A stretch of 64,000 nucleotides of DNA from Bacteroides cellulosilyticus (GTDB lineage: Bacteria; Bacteroidota; Bacteroidia; Bacteroidales; Bacteroidaceae), in assembly GCF_020091405.1 (NCBI RefSeq), contig NZ_CP081903.1, forward strand, positions 1,736,001 to 1,800,000, in the 5' to 3' direction. The notes under the pieces were generated by a model. It made no database searches. It worked only from the letters and a program-made list of their open reading frames with translations, and had not been told where the DNA came from. Positions 8,572 through 17,451 of the stretch are shown here, piece by piece (the stretch's first letter is position 1; the number at the start of each line of letters is the position of its first letter). A program made the position numbers and the translations under genes.

Positions 8572-9345
8572 ATGATGATGAATTTGACTTGTGCTATTTT
8601 GCATGCCGACAGACAGGTGAGTGAACAATTAGAAGTGTTCATAGCCAAGACACCCTTTCTTGCTTTGTGTGGAAAGTACAGTAATCCTATTGAGGCTTTG
8701 AAGGGTTATTATGATAATAAGGTACACCTTTACTTCGTAGGAATCGGACAGGAAGAAACGGAGGGCATCAACGGGATGGAATTCTGCAAACTACTCTCTC
8801 CGTACACCCGTGTCATATTTATTGCGGATACTCCCCGGTATGCCGCCGAGTGTTTCCGGCTGGATGCATTGGACTATCTGATATCCGAAGTCAGTTTTCC
8901 GGTCTTTTTCGAAGCGGTGAACAAGGCTTCGCGTTGGTTCAGCCTGAAAGGTGAAACGGGAATATCGCTTACCGCTCTTCCCGAAAAGTCTCAGACAGAA
9001 ACTTGCCAGCCGGAAACGCCCAAGGTGATTTATGTGAAGTCCGACAATCGGATTTTCCGCCTGGATATATCCAGGATCTCCTATATCGAAGGGTTGGGCG
9101 ATTACGTGAAGATTTATAGCAAGGACGAACCGAAGCCTGTGCTGAGCCTGTGCACGATGAAGTATATGGAAGAGAAACTGCCTTCTGATGAGTTCATACG
9201 CGTTCACCGTTCGTTTATTATACGCAAAGACTGCATACGCATCATAGAAAGCAGCAAGATTGCTTTGGACAAGAGAAGTATTCCTATCGGAGAGGTTTAC
9301 CGGAAGAAGCTGAAGAATTATATTGCTGATTATTCTGTTCTTTAA
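8572..9345 (+). CDS. LytTR-family response regulator with degenerate receiver
   Basis: The N-terminal 120 residues fold-match a response-regulator receiver, and residues about 155-255 are a LytTR DNA-binding domain (VIYVKSDNRIFRLDISRISYIEG, then FIRVHRSFIIRKDCI). In the receiver the expected phospho-acceptor Asp after strand 3 is replaced: the strand reads VHLYFVGIGQ with Gly57 at that place. The N-terminal acidic pair is reduced to HAD and the usual C-terminal Lys motif reads LISEV. It therefore probably acts without phosphorylation. No histidine kinase gene is adjacent. Three consecutive ATG codons start the frame. A 22-bp repeat array lies just after the gene. Confidence 0.88.
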   Translation: MMMNLTCAILHADRQVSEQLEVFIAKTPFLALCGKYSNPIEALKGYYDNKVHLYFVGIGQEETEGINGMEFCKLLSPYTRVIFIADTPRYAAECFRLDALDYLISEVSFPVFFEAVNKASRWFSLKGETGISLTALPEKSQTETCQPETPKVIYVKSDNRIFRLDISRISYIEGLGDYVKIYSKDEPKPVLSLCTMKYMEEKLPSDEFIRVHRSFIIRKDCIRIIESSKIALDKRSIPIGEVYRKKLKNYIADYSVL

Positions 9346-9401
9346 CCTGTTGCGATGCTTGTCTCCGGAATTAGCTCGCATCGATACAGTGGTGGGATAT
9401 C

Positions 9402-9507
9402 TTCCCACTGCGACTGAAGGTATTTCCCACTACGACTGAAGGTATTTCCCATTACGACTGAAGGCATTTCCCATTACGACTGAAAGCACTTCCCATTACG
9501 ACTGAAC
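9402..9507. repeat. 22-bp tandem repeat array A
   Basis: Five copies of a unit with core TTCCCAYTRCGACTGAA recur at exact 22-bp spacing (CCC at 9404, 9426, 9448, 9470, 9492). Copies differ at a few positions, mainly C/T. The array lies between the convergent 3' ends of the LytTR gene and the barrel-protein gene, so it is not in an obvious promoter. Confidence 0.85.
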
Positions 9508-9543
9508 TGGTGTTTCACTGCAACTGAACTTAGTGAAACACCA
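9508..9543. terminator. Stem-loop at the end of array A
   Basis: A perfect 12-bp stem (TGGTGTTTCACT, 9508-9519, with its complement at 9532-9543) closes a 12-base loop between two convergent genes. It is a likely bidirectional terminator, though no T-run follows. Confidence 0.5.
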
Positions 9544-9573
9544 AGTTCTCTATCACACAGATAGTTATGCTTC

Positions 9574-10785
9574 TTATTTCAGCTTTGCCCGTGATATTCT
9601 TTCTCCGAACGTAAGATTCAGGTTTACGCTAAAACGACTTTCCTGCGTCAGGCTGCTGCGTGAATTTATCTGCTTCCGCCAGGTGGCGCCCAATGAAAGG
9701 TAGGAGTAGCGGATAGGAAAACTTGCCCCGGCACTGACCTCCAGATACTTCATTTTTCCACCTCTCAGATTTATATAAGAATTGCTGAAGCCTACCCCTC
9801 CCATTATTTCAGTGGACCGGGGATAGCGTGGATTTGTGGTATAAACTCCCCCGATATTCATCTTGTGCTGATTCTCATATTTCATGGAAGTGTAGGATGA
9901 AGTGTTACGGCTCCAGTCCAGGTAATTGTAGTCGGCGGTAACCACCCAACGTTCGGTAGTCATGGACACTCCGCTGCCGATGTGCATGGGCAGGTATTGC
10001 GTCCGGCTATGGTAACTCTTGTCAAGGTTGTCGCTGGTAGAGGAGTTACTATAAGTCAGACTGTTGTCGTGGCTGATTTGAAGGGAGGGAGCAAACACTA
10101 ACCCGGCCGCCCACTTCTGCCTTCCGGTGGTATTGAATTCATAATGCACTCCGAAATCGGCGTAAAAGGCACGTTTGGAAGATTCATACTCCACAATGGC
10201 ACTCTCCTGTGTTTCACTTTGGGTGACAGTTCCCAGTATGATGCCCAGATTCACGCCTACCGACAGATTTTTGGTCAGTGCAAAGGCATTGGTAAGATAA
10301 CAGCGGTATAAGCCTCCCGATCCTTCAAATAACGAATAAGTATAGCTTCCGGGCATTCCTTCCACCTCTTCTTCGGTCTGGATGACGTATCCTACGCTGC
10401 TGTAAGGCGAAGCACCCACCATGGCATACCAGCGTGGCAATACACGGAAGCCTATGCTGAAGCGGTTGGGATTGCCCATAAAGCTGGAACTGTGATCGTT
10501 CTGGAAAGAATAACGGGCATACGAAGCCGATGCGCCGACATCGAATATAAAGCAGGTGCTGTCCATTCGGGTGATGGCTGCCGGGTTCAGAGTGTTCTGG
10601 AAGCCGGGCTTGTTCAGGGCTATGCCGATATTGCCCATTCCGGCATAGCGTCCGCCGTCGCTGGTGCTCAATTCACCTATTCCATACATGGAAGTAGGCA
10701 GGTTGGTGGTGTTCTGGGCTACGACAGAGAGGCTTGCTGCACATAAACTGCACAGCATAAGGGGAATCCGTTGGTGATGTTTCAT
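9574..10785 (-). CDS. Outer-membrane beta-barrel protein, FadL/OmpP1-like
   Basis: A 403-residue protein with a cleavable signal peptide (ending near VVAQ). The N-terminal NTTNLPTSMYGIGELST segment and the pattern GRYAGMGNIGIAL...NPAAI are typical of the OmpP1/FadL/TodX family of transport-type barrels. The rest alternates amphipathic strands, and the C-terminus ends in a strand-like LNLTFGERISRAKLK. The start codon overlaps the stop of the upstream DUF4270 gene by 4 bases (ATGA), so the two are translationally coupled. The ligand is unknown; the DUF4270 lipoprotein is its probable partner. Confidence 0.8.
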   Translation of the reverse strand: MKHHQRIPLMLCSLCAASLSVVAQNTTNLPTSMYGIGELSTSDGGRYAGMGNIGIALNKPGFQNTLNPAAITRMDSTCFIFDVGASASYARYSFQNDHSSSFMGNPNRFSIGFRVLPRWYAMVGASPYSSVGYVIQTEEEVEGMPGSYTYSLFEGSGGLYRCYLTNAFALTKNLSVGVNLGIILGTVTQSETQESAIVEYESSKRAFYADFGVHYEFNTTGRQKWAAGLVFAPSLQISHDNSLTYSNSSTSDNLDKSYHSRTQYLPMHIGSGVSMTTERWVVTADYNYLDWSRNTSSYTSMKYENQHKMNIGGVYTTNPRYPRSTEIMGGVGFSNSYINLRGGKMKYLEVSAGASFPIRYSYLSLGATWRKQINSRSSLTQESRFSVNLNLTFGERISRAKLK

Positions 10786-12098
10786 TTCTCGTTGTATATT
10801 TTAAATCTGATATCTAATCTGCATTGCCTCTCCTGATCGGGGTCGTTGGCAAAGATGATCTGATTGAAGGTCGTTGTCATTTCATTGTCCGGCAGACTCA
10901 GCAGCAGTTTCTGTCGTTTGATGCCCCATGTGCCGAAGTTGTTGCGGATGAATTCGGTTACATCAAAAGAATAGTAGGTATCCCGTCCGAACATGTCGTC
11001 CACACTCAGATTGCCGGTCTGTACCGTTACACCGTCGCTGCCATATACATAGTCTTCCAGTACATTGTTTTCATCCGTGATGTAGAGGCGGATGTCTTCC
11101 GGTAACTGGTTCAACTTGTTATAGCTTCCGGCCTGCGGATAGAGGTAGAGGGTGGCGCTTTCTATGGAGACGATTTCTCCCGCATCCTGCAAATTGTTCA
11201 GGTAGGGGAACTCTATCTGGTTGTAGAGTCCGGTTAGCCCCTGCATATACGCATGCTTGTCCAGATCGTAGGAGTGGATAAGGTTTTCTATTCCGCTTTC
11301 CAGGGAGGCAAGGGAAGTCTCGGTCCGGTCGTGACGAATACCCGTGTAGGCATAGTCCGTATTTACGCTGAATACCAGTTCCTTTTCCGTGCGTTGGCTG
11401 GTTATCTCTTTATAATGCAGGGTGATGGCCATGGATGAATCATTTACCTGGAATCCGGTGATACATTCACCGCTGCTTTCGGCTACGAGGGCCAGTCCGG
11501 GAAATTTCTCCTTGAACTTATCTTGGCTGTCGAAATAGTCTTCTTCGGCTATGAGGTCCGTCAGCAGTTCCTTTCCCAGTTCGTCGGGCAGACGTATCTC
11601 TAATTCTTTCTTTTGCCCGGGGCGTGGAGTGAAGGCAAAGCTGAACAGGGGAGTGCCCTCGGTGGGCAATACGGTGGTGGTGTATAAATCTTCGTCATCA
11701 TCCAGATAAATGGGCTGTTTCAGCCGGTATACGGAGATGCGTTGCTGCGTCAGCGTATCGCCCCAGAAGTGGCCGGAGGGCGTCATCCGTAGTACGAGTG
11801 AGTCGAAGCTATAGCTGTAGTTCTCGTTGGGAGTGAAACTGTTTGCGGAGTATTCGGCATAATAGGTGGCAGAGGCTTCGCCCCATGACGGGTCCTTGTA
11901 ATGTCCCAGCTGGCAGATACTGTCTCCCCTGGTTTCTATGGAGTCCATAAGAATAGTGCTGATATCCACGGTGCAAGTGTCTACATATATATTGTAGAAA
12001 GAACTGTCGACCAAGCTTTTGCCCAGTTCTGAGTTTTCGTCCTGGCAGGCGCAGATGGCGGCGATCATTATAATCAGGCTATACAATAACTTTTTCAT
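10782..12098 (-). CDS. DUF4270 lipoprotein
   Basis: A 438-residue predicted lipoprotein (lipobox AICAC) whose opening DENSELGKSLVDSSFYNIYVDT matches the start of DUF4270 proteins, which are restricted to Bacteroidota. The body is beta-rich with repeated LRMTPSG and YLYPQAG type strands. No enzyme motif is visible. It is translated first in a two-gene unit with the barrel protein, which suggests a surface complex. It diverges from the Kelch/DUF4907 pair across a region holding a long imperfect inverted repeat. Function is unknown. Confidence 0.85.
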   Translation of the reverse strand: MKKLLYSLIIMIAAICACQDENSELGKSLVDSSFYNIYVDTCTVDISTILMDSIETRGDSICQLGHYKDPSWGEASATYYAEYSANSFTPNENYSYSFDSLVLRMTPSGHFWGDTLTQQRISVYRLKQPIYLDDDEDLYTTTVLPTEGTPLFSFAFTPRPGQKKELEIRLPDELGKELLTDLIAEEDYFDSQDKFKEKFPGLALVAESSGECITGFQVNDSSMAITLHYKEITSQRTEKELVFSVNTDYAYTGIRHDRTETSLASLESGIENLIHSYDLDKHAYMQGLTGLYNQIEFPYLNNLQDAGEIVSIESATLYLYPQAGSYNKLNQLPEDIRLYITDENNVLEDYVYGSDGVTVQTGNLSVDDMFGRDTYYSFDVTEFIRNNFGTWGIKRQKLLLSLPDNEMTTTFNQIIFANDPDQERQCRLDIRFKIYNEK

Positions 12099-12114
12099 TG
12101 TTCATAGTGTTTTT

Positions 12115-12195
12115 GAGCTACGAGCTACAAGCTACAAGCTACGAGTGCCTTTCGGTATGATAGCGCAGCCACTCGTAGCTCGTAGCTTGTAGCTT
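12115..12195. repeat. Dispersed GCTAC-rich inverted repeat, copy 1
   Basis: Left arm 12115-12147 (GAGCTACGAGCTACAAGC...) and right arm 12170-12195 can fold into a long imperfect stem with a 22-base loop. Each arm is itself built of short AAGCTAC/GAGCTAC direct repeats. Related copies lie at 18880 and 42229. This one is in the divergent promoter region of the DUF4270 and Kelch genes. Confidence 0.8.
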
Positions 12196-12309
12196 ATAAA
12201 TTCTTTCGCAAAGGAAAATGAAATCTTCCATATCTTCCTATTAAAATCGGCTATCGGGCGGGTTTTATCGGTAAAGCTATTTACCGAAAAATTAGTGCTG
12301 TTTGTCGGT

Positions 12310-12317
12310 TATATTTG
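12310..12317 (+). promoter_or_regulatory. -7 promoter element for the Kelch gene
   Basis: TATATTTG matches TAnnTTTG, 69 bases upstream of the chosen ATG at 12387. Confidence 0.55.
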
Positions 12318-12386
12318 CTGATGAAGTGCCTGCCGCCTACTTTTGCTACCAAAAATATAGTAATCAAAATAAGTTCTGAAGAAAAA

Positions 12387-13442
12387 ATGAATCGACTATT
12401 ATTTGGAATGATGCTGCTGGCGGTTGGATGCCTGGCCGGCAGTTGTACGGACGACGATGAATACACCCAGGGTGTATGGATGAGAAGGTCGGACCTGGAC
12501 GGTGTTGCACGGGGACAAGCCAATAGTTTCACCATCGATAATAAAGGCTATCTGTGCTGCGGTTTCCGTGGGACGAACAAGACATACCTGAAGGACCTTT
12601 GGATGTACGACATCAACAATGATTATTGGACACAATGTGCCGATATGCCCGATGAGGCACAAGGTCGCCACAGTGCAGCCTCGTTTGCTCTGAATGGAAA
12701 AGGATACATTACCACCGGTGTCCAGAAAAATGAGTCTACGAACCTGGCAGATACTTGGGAGTATGATCCCAATACAGACACCTGGACGCAGAAAGATGAC
12801 TTTGGCGGAGGTGCACGTTATGGCGCACTGGCTTTTTCCATCGGAGAATATGGCTATGTGGGTACGGGTTATAATGACAACTACCTGAAAGACTTTTATC
12901 GTTTCGACCCTAATGCTGCTACCGGACAGCAATGGACAATCGTGAATGGATTCGGTGGATATAAACGCCGGTACGGTACAGCTTTCGTTATAGATGATGT
13001 GGCTTACATCTGTTGTGGGGAAAACAACAGTACTCTGGTAGACGATTTATGGAAGTTCGACGGTAGCGATTGGAAACAGTTGCGCGACATTGCCGATAAT
13101 GATAGCGATGAAGATTATGACGACGATTATGCCATTACCCGTGCGGGTACCGTATCTTTCGTTATAGACGGTAGGGGATATATCGCAACAGGAACCCGTA
13201 GTGGGGTGACCAGTGATTATTGGGTATATGATCCGGAAGAAGATTTGTGGTATGGTGACTCTGATGATGACTATACGCCGATGACGAATGTGCATAATGT
13301 CAGCTCCGGAGGCTCATCGCGTTCCTATGCGGTATCTTTCTCCACGGGTAAGCGGGGTTTTGTTCTGTCGGGATCTTCGGGAACCAGTTATTTTGATGAT
13401 GTCTATGAGCTCTTGCCTTATGAGCAGGAAGATGTTGATTAG
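12387..13442 (+). CDS. Kelch-repeat lipoprotein
   Basis: A 351-residue predicted lipoprotein (lipobox LAGSC). After an acidic linker it contains about six Kelch blades, each with the GYxxxG...LWxYD pattern (for example GYLCCGFRG...KDLWMYDINNDYW and GYITTGVQ...ADTWEYDPNTDTW), forming a beta-propeller. Such propellers usually bind partners or glycans, and no catalytic signature is visible. The start at 12387 is used because the open frame before it (from 12315) overlaps the -7 element and has no signal peptide. It is followed after 22 bases by the DUF4907 gene. In many Bacteroidota such Kelch proteins accompany DUF4270 and DUF4907 genes. Confidence 0.87.
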   Translation: MNRLLFGMMLLAVGCLAGSCTDDDEYTQGVWMRRSDLDGVARGQANSFTIDNKGYLCCGFRGTNKTYLKDLWMYDINNDYWTQCADMPDEAQGRHSAASFALNGKGYITTGVQKNESTNLADTWEYDPNTDTWTQKDDFGGGARYGALAFSIGEYGYVGTGYNDNYLKDFYRFDPNAATGQQWTIVNGFGGYKRRYGTAFVIDDVAYICCGENNSTLVDDLWKFDGSDWKQLRDIADNDSDEDYDDDYAITRAGTVSFVIDGRGYIATGTRSGVTSDYWVYDPEEDLWYGDSDDDYTPMTNVHNVSSGGSSRSYAVSFSTGKRGFVLSGSSGTSYFDDVYELLPYEQEDVD

Positions 13443-13464
13443 TGTTTTTGCTATATAAAGATTT

Positions 13465-13809
13465 ATGAAGCTGATGTTTATTGTGAAGATAGGTGTGCTG
13501 TCCCTTGTGGCAGTATGCCTTTCTTATTGTTCCGGTTGTACGAATGCTGCCGGAGAAAAGTTATCCTGCCGTTCCATGCAAGTGGAAGGGGGGTATGGAT
13601 ATGTGGTGGTTTACGGGGCAGATACACTGATTTATCAGCCTTATATACCTGCCATAGGCGAGAGGACAGCCTTTGCATCAGAAGAAGAAGCCTTGAAAAT
13701 AGGCAGATTGGTGTGTCGCAAGTTAGCGGAGAAACAACCTCCTACCGTGAGCAGGGAGGAGATTGTTGAAAACTTACCGTCTATGCGTCTTCCGGCGGCA
13801 GGTCGCTGA
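13465..13809 (+). CDS. DUF4907 protein
   Basis: A 114-residue protein with a signal peptide and a Cys-containing cleavage region (CSGC). The mature part has the pattern GGYGYVVVYGADTLIYQPYIPAIGERTAFASEEEALKIGRLV typical of DUF4907, a small Bacteroidota-only domain of unknown function. It closes the Kelch operon. Its last 29 bases overlap the 3' end of the convergent lipoprotein gene, so the two stop regions interleave. Confidence 0.82.
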   Translation: MKLMFIVKIGVLSLVAVCLSYCSGCTNAAGEKLSCRSMQVEGGYGYVVVYGADTLIYQPYIPAIGERTAFASEEEALKIGRLVCRKLAEKQPPTVSREEIVENLPSMRLPAAGR

Positions 13810-14734
13810 CTTCATGGCGTATAGGAGAACAATCATAAGGGTAACTCTTTAGCAGTTTACCTGTAATGGTTTTCTTTGTGTCACTGCCGGATCTTGACAA
13901 GGTCATAGTGTAACTGACTTGCAAGGTCTTATAATAGACATCAGCCTGATACCTGTTTTGTTTCATGCCGACCATGTCCACCTCGAAACTAATATCTTTT
14001 AATTCACCTCTGTACATTCCTCTGTCGGTGTATTTCTGTTTTTCTTGCTCGAAGATAATTTGTCCGTCTACAATATTTCCCGGCATATCCACATAGCGGC
14101 TTTCTCCTTCGGGATTCATCCATTCCTTGGGATATTCGCCGGTATCGGTGTCGAAGTAATATTCAGTAAAAGCATTGTAGAAGGGGAAAAAAGAAGTTTT
14201 CTTTATTTCTTCTCCGCTACCGGTTCTGTCTATCCAGGTGATTCCCCAAGGCTTTGTTCCGGCTTCTCTTACTCCATCAAATTCATCCAGGGAGTAAGTG
14301 ATGGATTCTATCTGATAGTAATTGGTGCATATTTTCTGCCGGATGAATATTTGTTCTGAGTAAAGTCCTTGTTCGCTACTCAGTTTGAGAATCAATCTGC
14401 GCTCTTCCCCTGCAAAGTTGTCATTCAGTTGTATAGTCAGGGATTTTGCCTTGTCGCGGGTGATGCTGCCCCAATGGAAGCGTACGGTACCCATACCCTC
14501 CAGTTTCAAGGGATACCCGTTCTCATCTGTCATGATGCCTCCATCCGGGTACATAACGGAAGCCACAATCCAGTTGGTTCTGGTCATCGGAATCTCTATG
14601 GAGCTTGCATCGCCTTCGACGGTAAATTCTTCTGTAGAAGAGAAACGTTCATCATTTGCATTATCACAGGCTGTTCCACCGAAAAGGATGACAATGGAGA
14701 ATATTAGCGCTTGGAGTACGTTTGTTCGTTTCAT
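13781..14734 (-). CDS. Hypothetical lipoprotein with BACON-like N-terminal domain
   Basis: A 317-residue predicted lipoprotein (lipobox FGGTAC). Residues about 30-130 show the alternating strand pattern EFTVEGDASSIEIPMTRTNWIVASV...LTIQLNDNFAGEERRLILKLSS, which resembles the BACON-type immunoglobulin-like domains of Bacteroides surface proteins. The C-terminal half (about 135-317) has no family I recognise. It has its own promoter and no operon partner on its strand. Confidence 0.7.
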   Translation of the reverse strand: MKRTNVLQALIFSIVILFGGTACDNANDERFSSTEEFTVEGDASSIEIPMTRTNWIVASVMYPDGGIMTDENGYPLKLEGMGTVRFHWGSITRDKAKSLTIQLNDNFAGEERRLILKLSSEQGLYSEQIFIRQKICTNYYQIESITYSLDEFDGVREAGTKPWGITWIDRTGSGEEIKKTSFFPFYNAFTEYYFDTDTGEYPKEWMNPEGESRYVDMPGNIVDGQIIFEQEKQKYTDRGMYRGELKDISFEVDMVGMKQNRYQADVYYKTLQVSYTMTLSRSGSDTKKTITGKLLKSYPYDCSPIRHEVSDLPPEDA

Positions 14735-14802
14735 GTATCTTTAGTTTCGTTCGTTTAAATAGCTTTTGTTTATAGACGTATTTTATTGGAAAATACTGCA
14801 AA

Positions 14803-14810
14803 CAAAGGTA
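14803..14810 (-). promoter_or_regulatory. -7 promoter element for the BACON-like lipoprotein
   Basis: Minus strand TACCTTTG matches TAnnTTTG, 69 bases upstream of the start at 14734. Confidence 0.5.
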
Positions 14811-14905
14811 TGTTTTTTTAGTAAGAAAAAGATAGGGGAGGATGCTTTTTGTAGAATATTAGTTGTACCTTGTAGGTCTTTAAATCAACAAAATACATAT
14901 AAAGT

Positions 14906-15472
14906 ATGGAAAACGAATTACAAGTTATCAGAGAACAGGAAATAGAAGCATGCCTGATAGAACTGAGAGGACAAAAAGTACTGTTGGATAGAGATGTGGC
15001 AACGCTGTACGGAGTAGAAACGAAGCGGGTGAATGAAGCGGTGAGAAATAATCCGGATAAGTTCCCTAAGGATTATATCATTGAATTGAATGAAAGTGAG
15101 ATACGATATTTGCGGTCGAAAATTTCGACCACAAATTTATCTTCCAAAGTACGTGCGGTCCCTAAAGCTTTCACCGAAAAAGGACTTTATATGCTTGCCA
15201 CCGTTTTGAAAAGCCCCCGGGCTACGGCTACGACTCTTGCCATTATAGAATCTTTTGCCCATTTAAGAGAACTCTCCCGCAATCTAAATATCTTGTCAAC
15301 AGAAACAGATGAAGGTAAACAGAAAACATTGACCCAACGCAGCAGTGAGTTACTTCACGAATTATTGTCTGTAGAAGAGAAAGGGGATACAACAGAAACC
15401 GAATCTTCGATAGAGCTGAATTTATATGCCTTAAAGATGAAGCGTACGGTGAAAAAGACAAAGAAAGGATAA
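14906..15472 (+). CDS. ORF6N-domain DNA-binding protein
   Basis: Residues about 8-95 are an ORF6N domain: IEACLIELRGQKVLLDRDVATLYGVETKRVNEAVRNN, then RFP-like KFPKDYIIELNESE, and the conserved AFTEKGLYMLATVLKS. The domain is common in phage antirepressors and in chromosomal genes of Bacteroidota. The C-terminal half is helical and charged, ending in a lysine-rich tail. No phage genes surround it, so this is probably a solitary regulator or a relic of a mobile element. Specific role unknown. Confidence 0.88.
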   Translation: MENELQVIREQEIEACLIELRGQKVLLDRDVATLYGVETKRVNEAVRNNPDKFPKDYIIELNESEIRYLRSKISTTNLSSKVRAVPKAFTEKGLYMLATVLKSPRATATTLAIIESFAHLRELSRNLNILSTETDEGKQKTLTQRSSELLHELLSVEEKGDTTETESSIELNLYALKMKRTVKKTKKG

Positions 15473-15543
15473 TTCTTTTGTGCAGATAAGAGAGGTTTTT
15501 ATTAACTTGCAGGCAGTTTACAAGTATACTAATAAATAAGACT

Positions 15544-16902
15544 ATGAAATACCAAGTTGCCATTATCGGTGGAGGTCCTGCTGGATATACTGCTGCCGAA
15601 ACAGCCGGAAAAGCCGGTTTGAGTGTAGTGTTGTTCGAGAAACAGAATTTGGGTGGAGTCTGCCTCAATGAAGGCTGTATCCCTACCAAGACCTTGTTGT
15701 ATTCGGCAAAGACGTATGATGCTGCGCGTCATGCTTCCAAATATGCGGTGAATGTTTCCGAAGTCTCATTTGACTTGCCGAAGATTATTGCCCGCAAACA
15801 GAAGGTAGTGCGCAAGCTGGTGCTGGGCGTTAAAGGCAAACTGACGGCACACGGTGTAAATATCGTGCAGGGAGAGGCTACCATCATTGACAAGAATACC
15901 GTGCAGTGTGGTGGCGAAACTTACGAATGTGAAAACCTGATTCTTTGTACGGGTTCGGAAACCTTCGTTCCGCCTATTCCCGGTGTGGATACCGTACCTT
16001 TCTGGACGCATCGCGACGCTTTGGATAATAAGGAGCTTCCCGCATCACTTGCCATTATCGGTGGTGGAGTGATTGGCATCGAGTTTGCTTCTTTCTTCAA
16101 TAGTCTGGGCGTGCAGGTCACTGTGATAGAGATGCTTGATGAAATTCTGGGCGGCATGGATAAGGAGCTTTCTGCTATGCTGCGTGCAGAGTATGCCAAA
16201 CGTGGAATTAAGTTTATGCTTAGTACAAAAGTGGTATCTATTGCTGAGGCTTCTTCCGATGATGGGAAACCACAGGTACAGGTGAATTATGAGAATGCGG
16301 AAGGTGCAGGTGCTGTATTGGCTGATAGATTATTGATGAGCGTAGGCCGCCGTCCGGTGATAAAAGGATTCGGGCTCGAAAACCTGGATTTACGAAAGAC
16401 TGAACGGGGAAATATCTGTGTGAACGAATGTATGCAGGCCTCTGTTCCGGGCATATATGTATGTGGTGATCTGACGGGGTTCTCGTTGTTGGCACATACA
16501 GCCGTGCGTGAGGCAGAAGTAGCCGTACATACCATACTTGGCCAGAAGGATGCTATGAGTTACTGGGCTGTTCCCGGTGTGGTATATACTAATCCGGAGA
16601 TTGCCGGTGTGGGGCAAACGGAAGAGGCTCTGCAACTAAAAGGTATCAACTATCGGGTTGTAAAGCTTCCGATGGCCTACTCCGGGCGTTTCGTCGCTGA
16701 AAATGAAGGTGTGAATGGAGTTTGCAAGCTTCTGATAGCGGATGATGAAACAATAGTGGGGGCACATGTACTGGGCAATCCGGCTTCCGAAATCATCACT
16801 TTGGCAGGTATGGCCATCGAGTTGAAACTGACTACTACGGAATGGAAGAAAATCATTTTCCCCCATCCTACGGTTTCTGAAATCTTTAAGGAAGCATTAT
16901 GA
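15544..16902 (+). CDS. lpdA: Dihydrolipoyl dehydrogenase
   Basis: FAD-dependent enzyme reoxidising the dihydrolipoyl group of 2-oxoacid dehydrogenase or glycine-cleavage complexes with NAD. The redox disulfide is in GGVCLNEGCIPTK (Cys40/Cys45). FAD and NAD binding motifs are IIGGGPAGYTAAETA near the start and IIGGGVIGIEFASFF in the middle. The C-terminal catalytic dyad is HPTVSE (His441/Glu446). Length 452 is typical. No E1, E2 or lipoate-ligase genes are adjacent, so its partner complex is elsewhere. Confidence 0.96.
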   Translation: MKYQVAIIGGGPAGYTAAETAGKAGLSVVLFEKQNLGGVCLNEGCIPTKTLLYSAKTYDAARHASKYAVNVSEVSFDLPKIIARKQKVVRKLVLGVKGKLTAHGVNIVQGEATIIDKNTVQCGGETYECENLILCTGSETFVPPIPGVDTVPFWTHRDALDNKELPASLAIIGGGVIGIEFASFFNSLGVQVTVIEMLDEILGGMDKELSAMLRAEYAKRGIKFMLSTKVVSIAEASSDDGKPQVQVNYENAEGAGAVLADRLLMSVGRRPVIKGFGLENLDLRKTERGNICVNECMQASVPGIYVCGDLTGFSLLAHTAVREAEVAVHTILGQKDAMSYWAVPGVVYTNPEIAGVGQTEEALQLKGINYRVVKLPMAYSGRFVAENEGVNGVCKLLIADDETIVGAHVLGNPASEIITLAGMAIELKLTTTEWKKIIFPHPTVSEIFKEAL

Positions 16903-16955
16903 TAATCACAATCGCTTCTTAGCGCTTTTCAGGACTCATATAAAATATTAGAACG

Positions 16956-17381
16956 ATGAAAACTGTAAAATTGATTACTTGTAACGATGCTGCTCAGGCA
17001 CACATCATTCAGGGAGCATTGGAGAATGAAGGCATTTCTTCCCTTCTTCACAATGAGAATATGTCTACGTTGTTGCGCGGCTACATCAATGATATTGCCG
17101 GAGTGGACGTTTTGGTTGACGAAACCGATTATGAAGCTGCCGTTCGCTTGCTGGAACAGAATGAGATGATCCCGGAGCAATTAAAATATTGCCCTTTCTG
17201 CGGTTCGTCCGACATTAAGTTTGTGTTGAAGAAAGAGCATCGGCTACGGGCTGTCATGTCGGCCATCGCCTCTTTGTTGGCGGCTACTCCTCCGGGAAAT
17301 AATCATTGGGAGTATGTCTGCCATGCCTGTGGAGGAAAGTTTGAAAAGCCGGTTGCAGAATTTCATTCGGCTGAGATATGA
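16956..17381 (+). CDS. DUF2007 protein with zinc ribbon
   Basis: A 141-residue protein. Residues 1-70 match the DUF2007 (putative signal-transducing) fold: TCNDAAQAHIIQGALENEGISSLLHNEN...GVDVLVDETDYEAAVRLL. A C-terminal zinc ribbon with CPFC (about 75-78) and CHAC (about 121-124) encloses a short hydrophobic stretch. The biochemical role of the family is unknown. It lies 53 bases after lpdA on the same strand and could be cotranscribed. Confidence 0.85.
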   Translation: MKTVKLITCNDAAQAHIIQGALENEGISSLLHNENMSTLLRGYINDIAGVDVLVDETDYEAAVRLLEQNEMIPEQLKYCPFCGSSDIKFVLKKEHRLRAVMSAIASLLAATPPGNNHWEYVCHACGGKFEKPVAEFHSAEI

Positions 17382-17451
17382 TCCGTAAGTATATCAAAAG
17401 GTACTAATTCCCTCAACAGGTAATTTAATATTAGTACTTATCAGTAATTAA

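Noticed and set aside
8791..9408. 205-codon minus-strand frame over the LytTR gene
   Set aside because: Antisense shadow running into the repeat array; no domain seen.
9402..9507. Array A considered as a CRISPR array
   Set aside because: The 22-bp units are contiguous with no unique spacers, and no cas genes are in the window.
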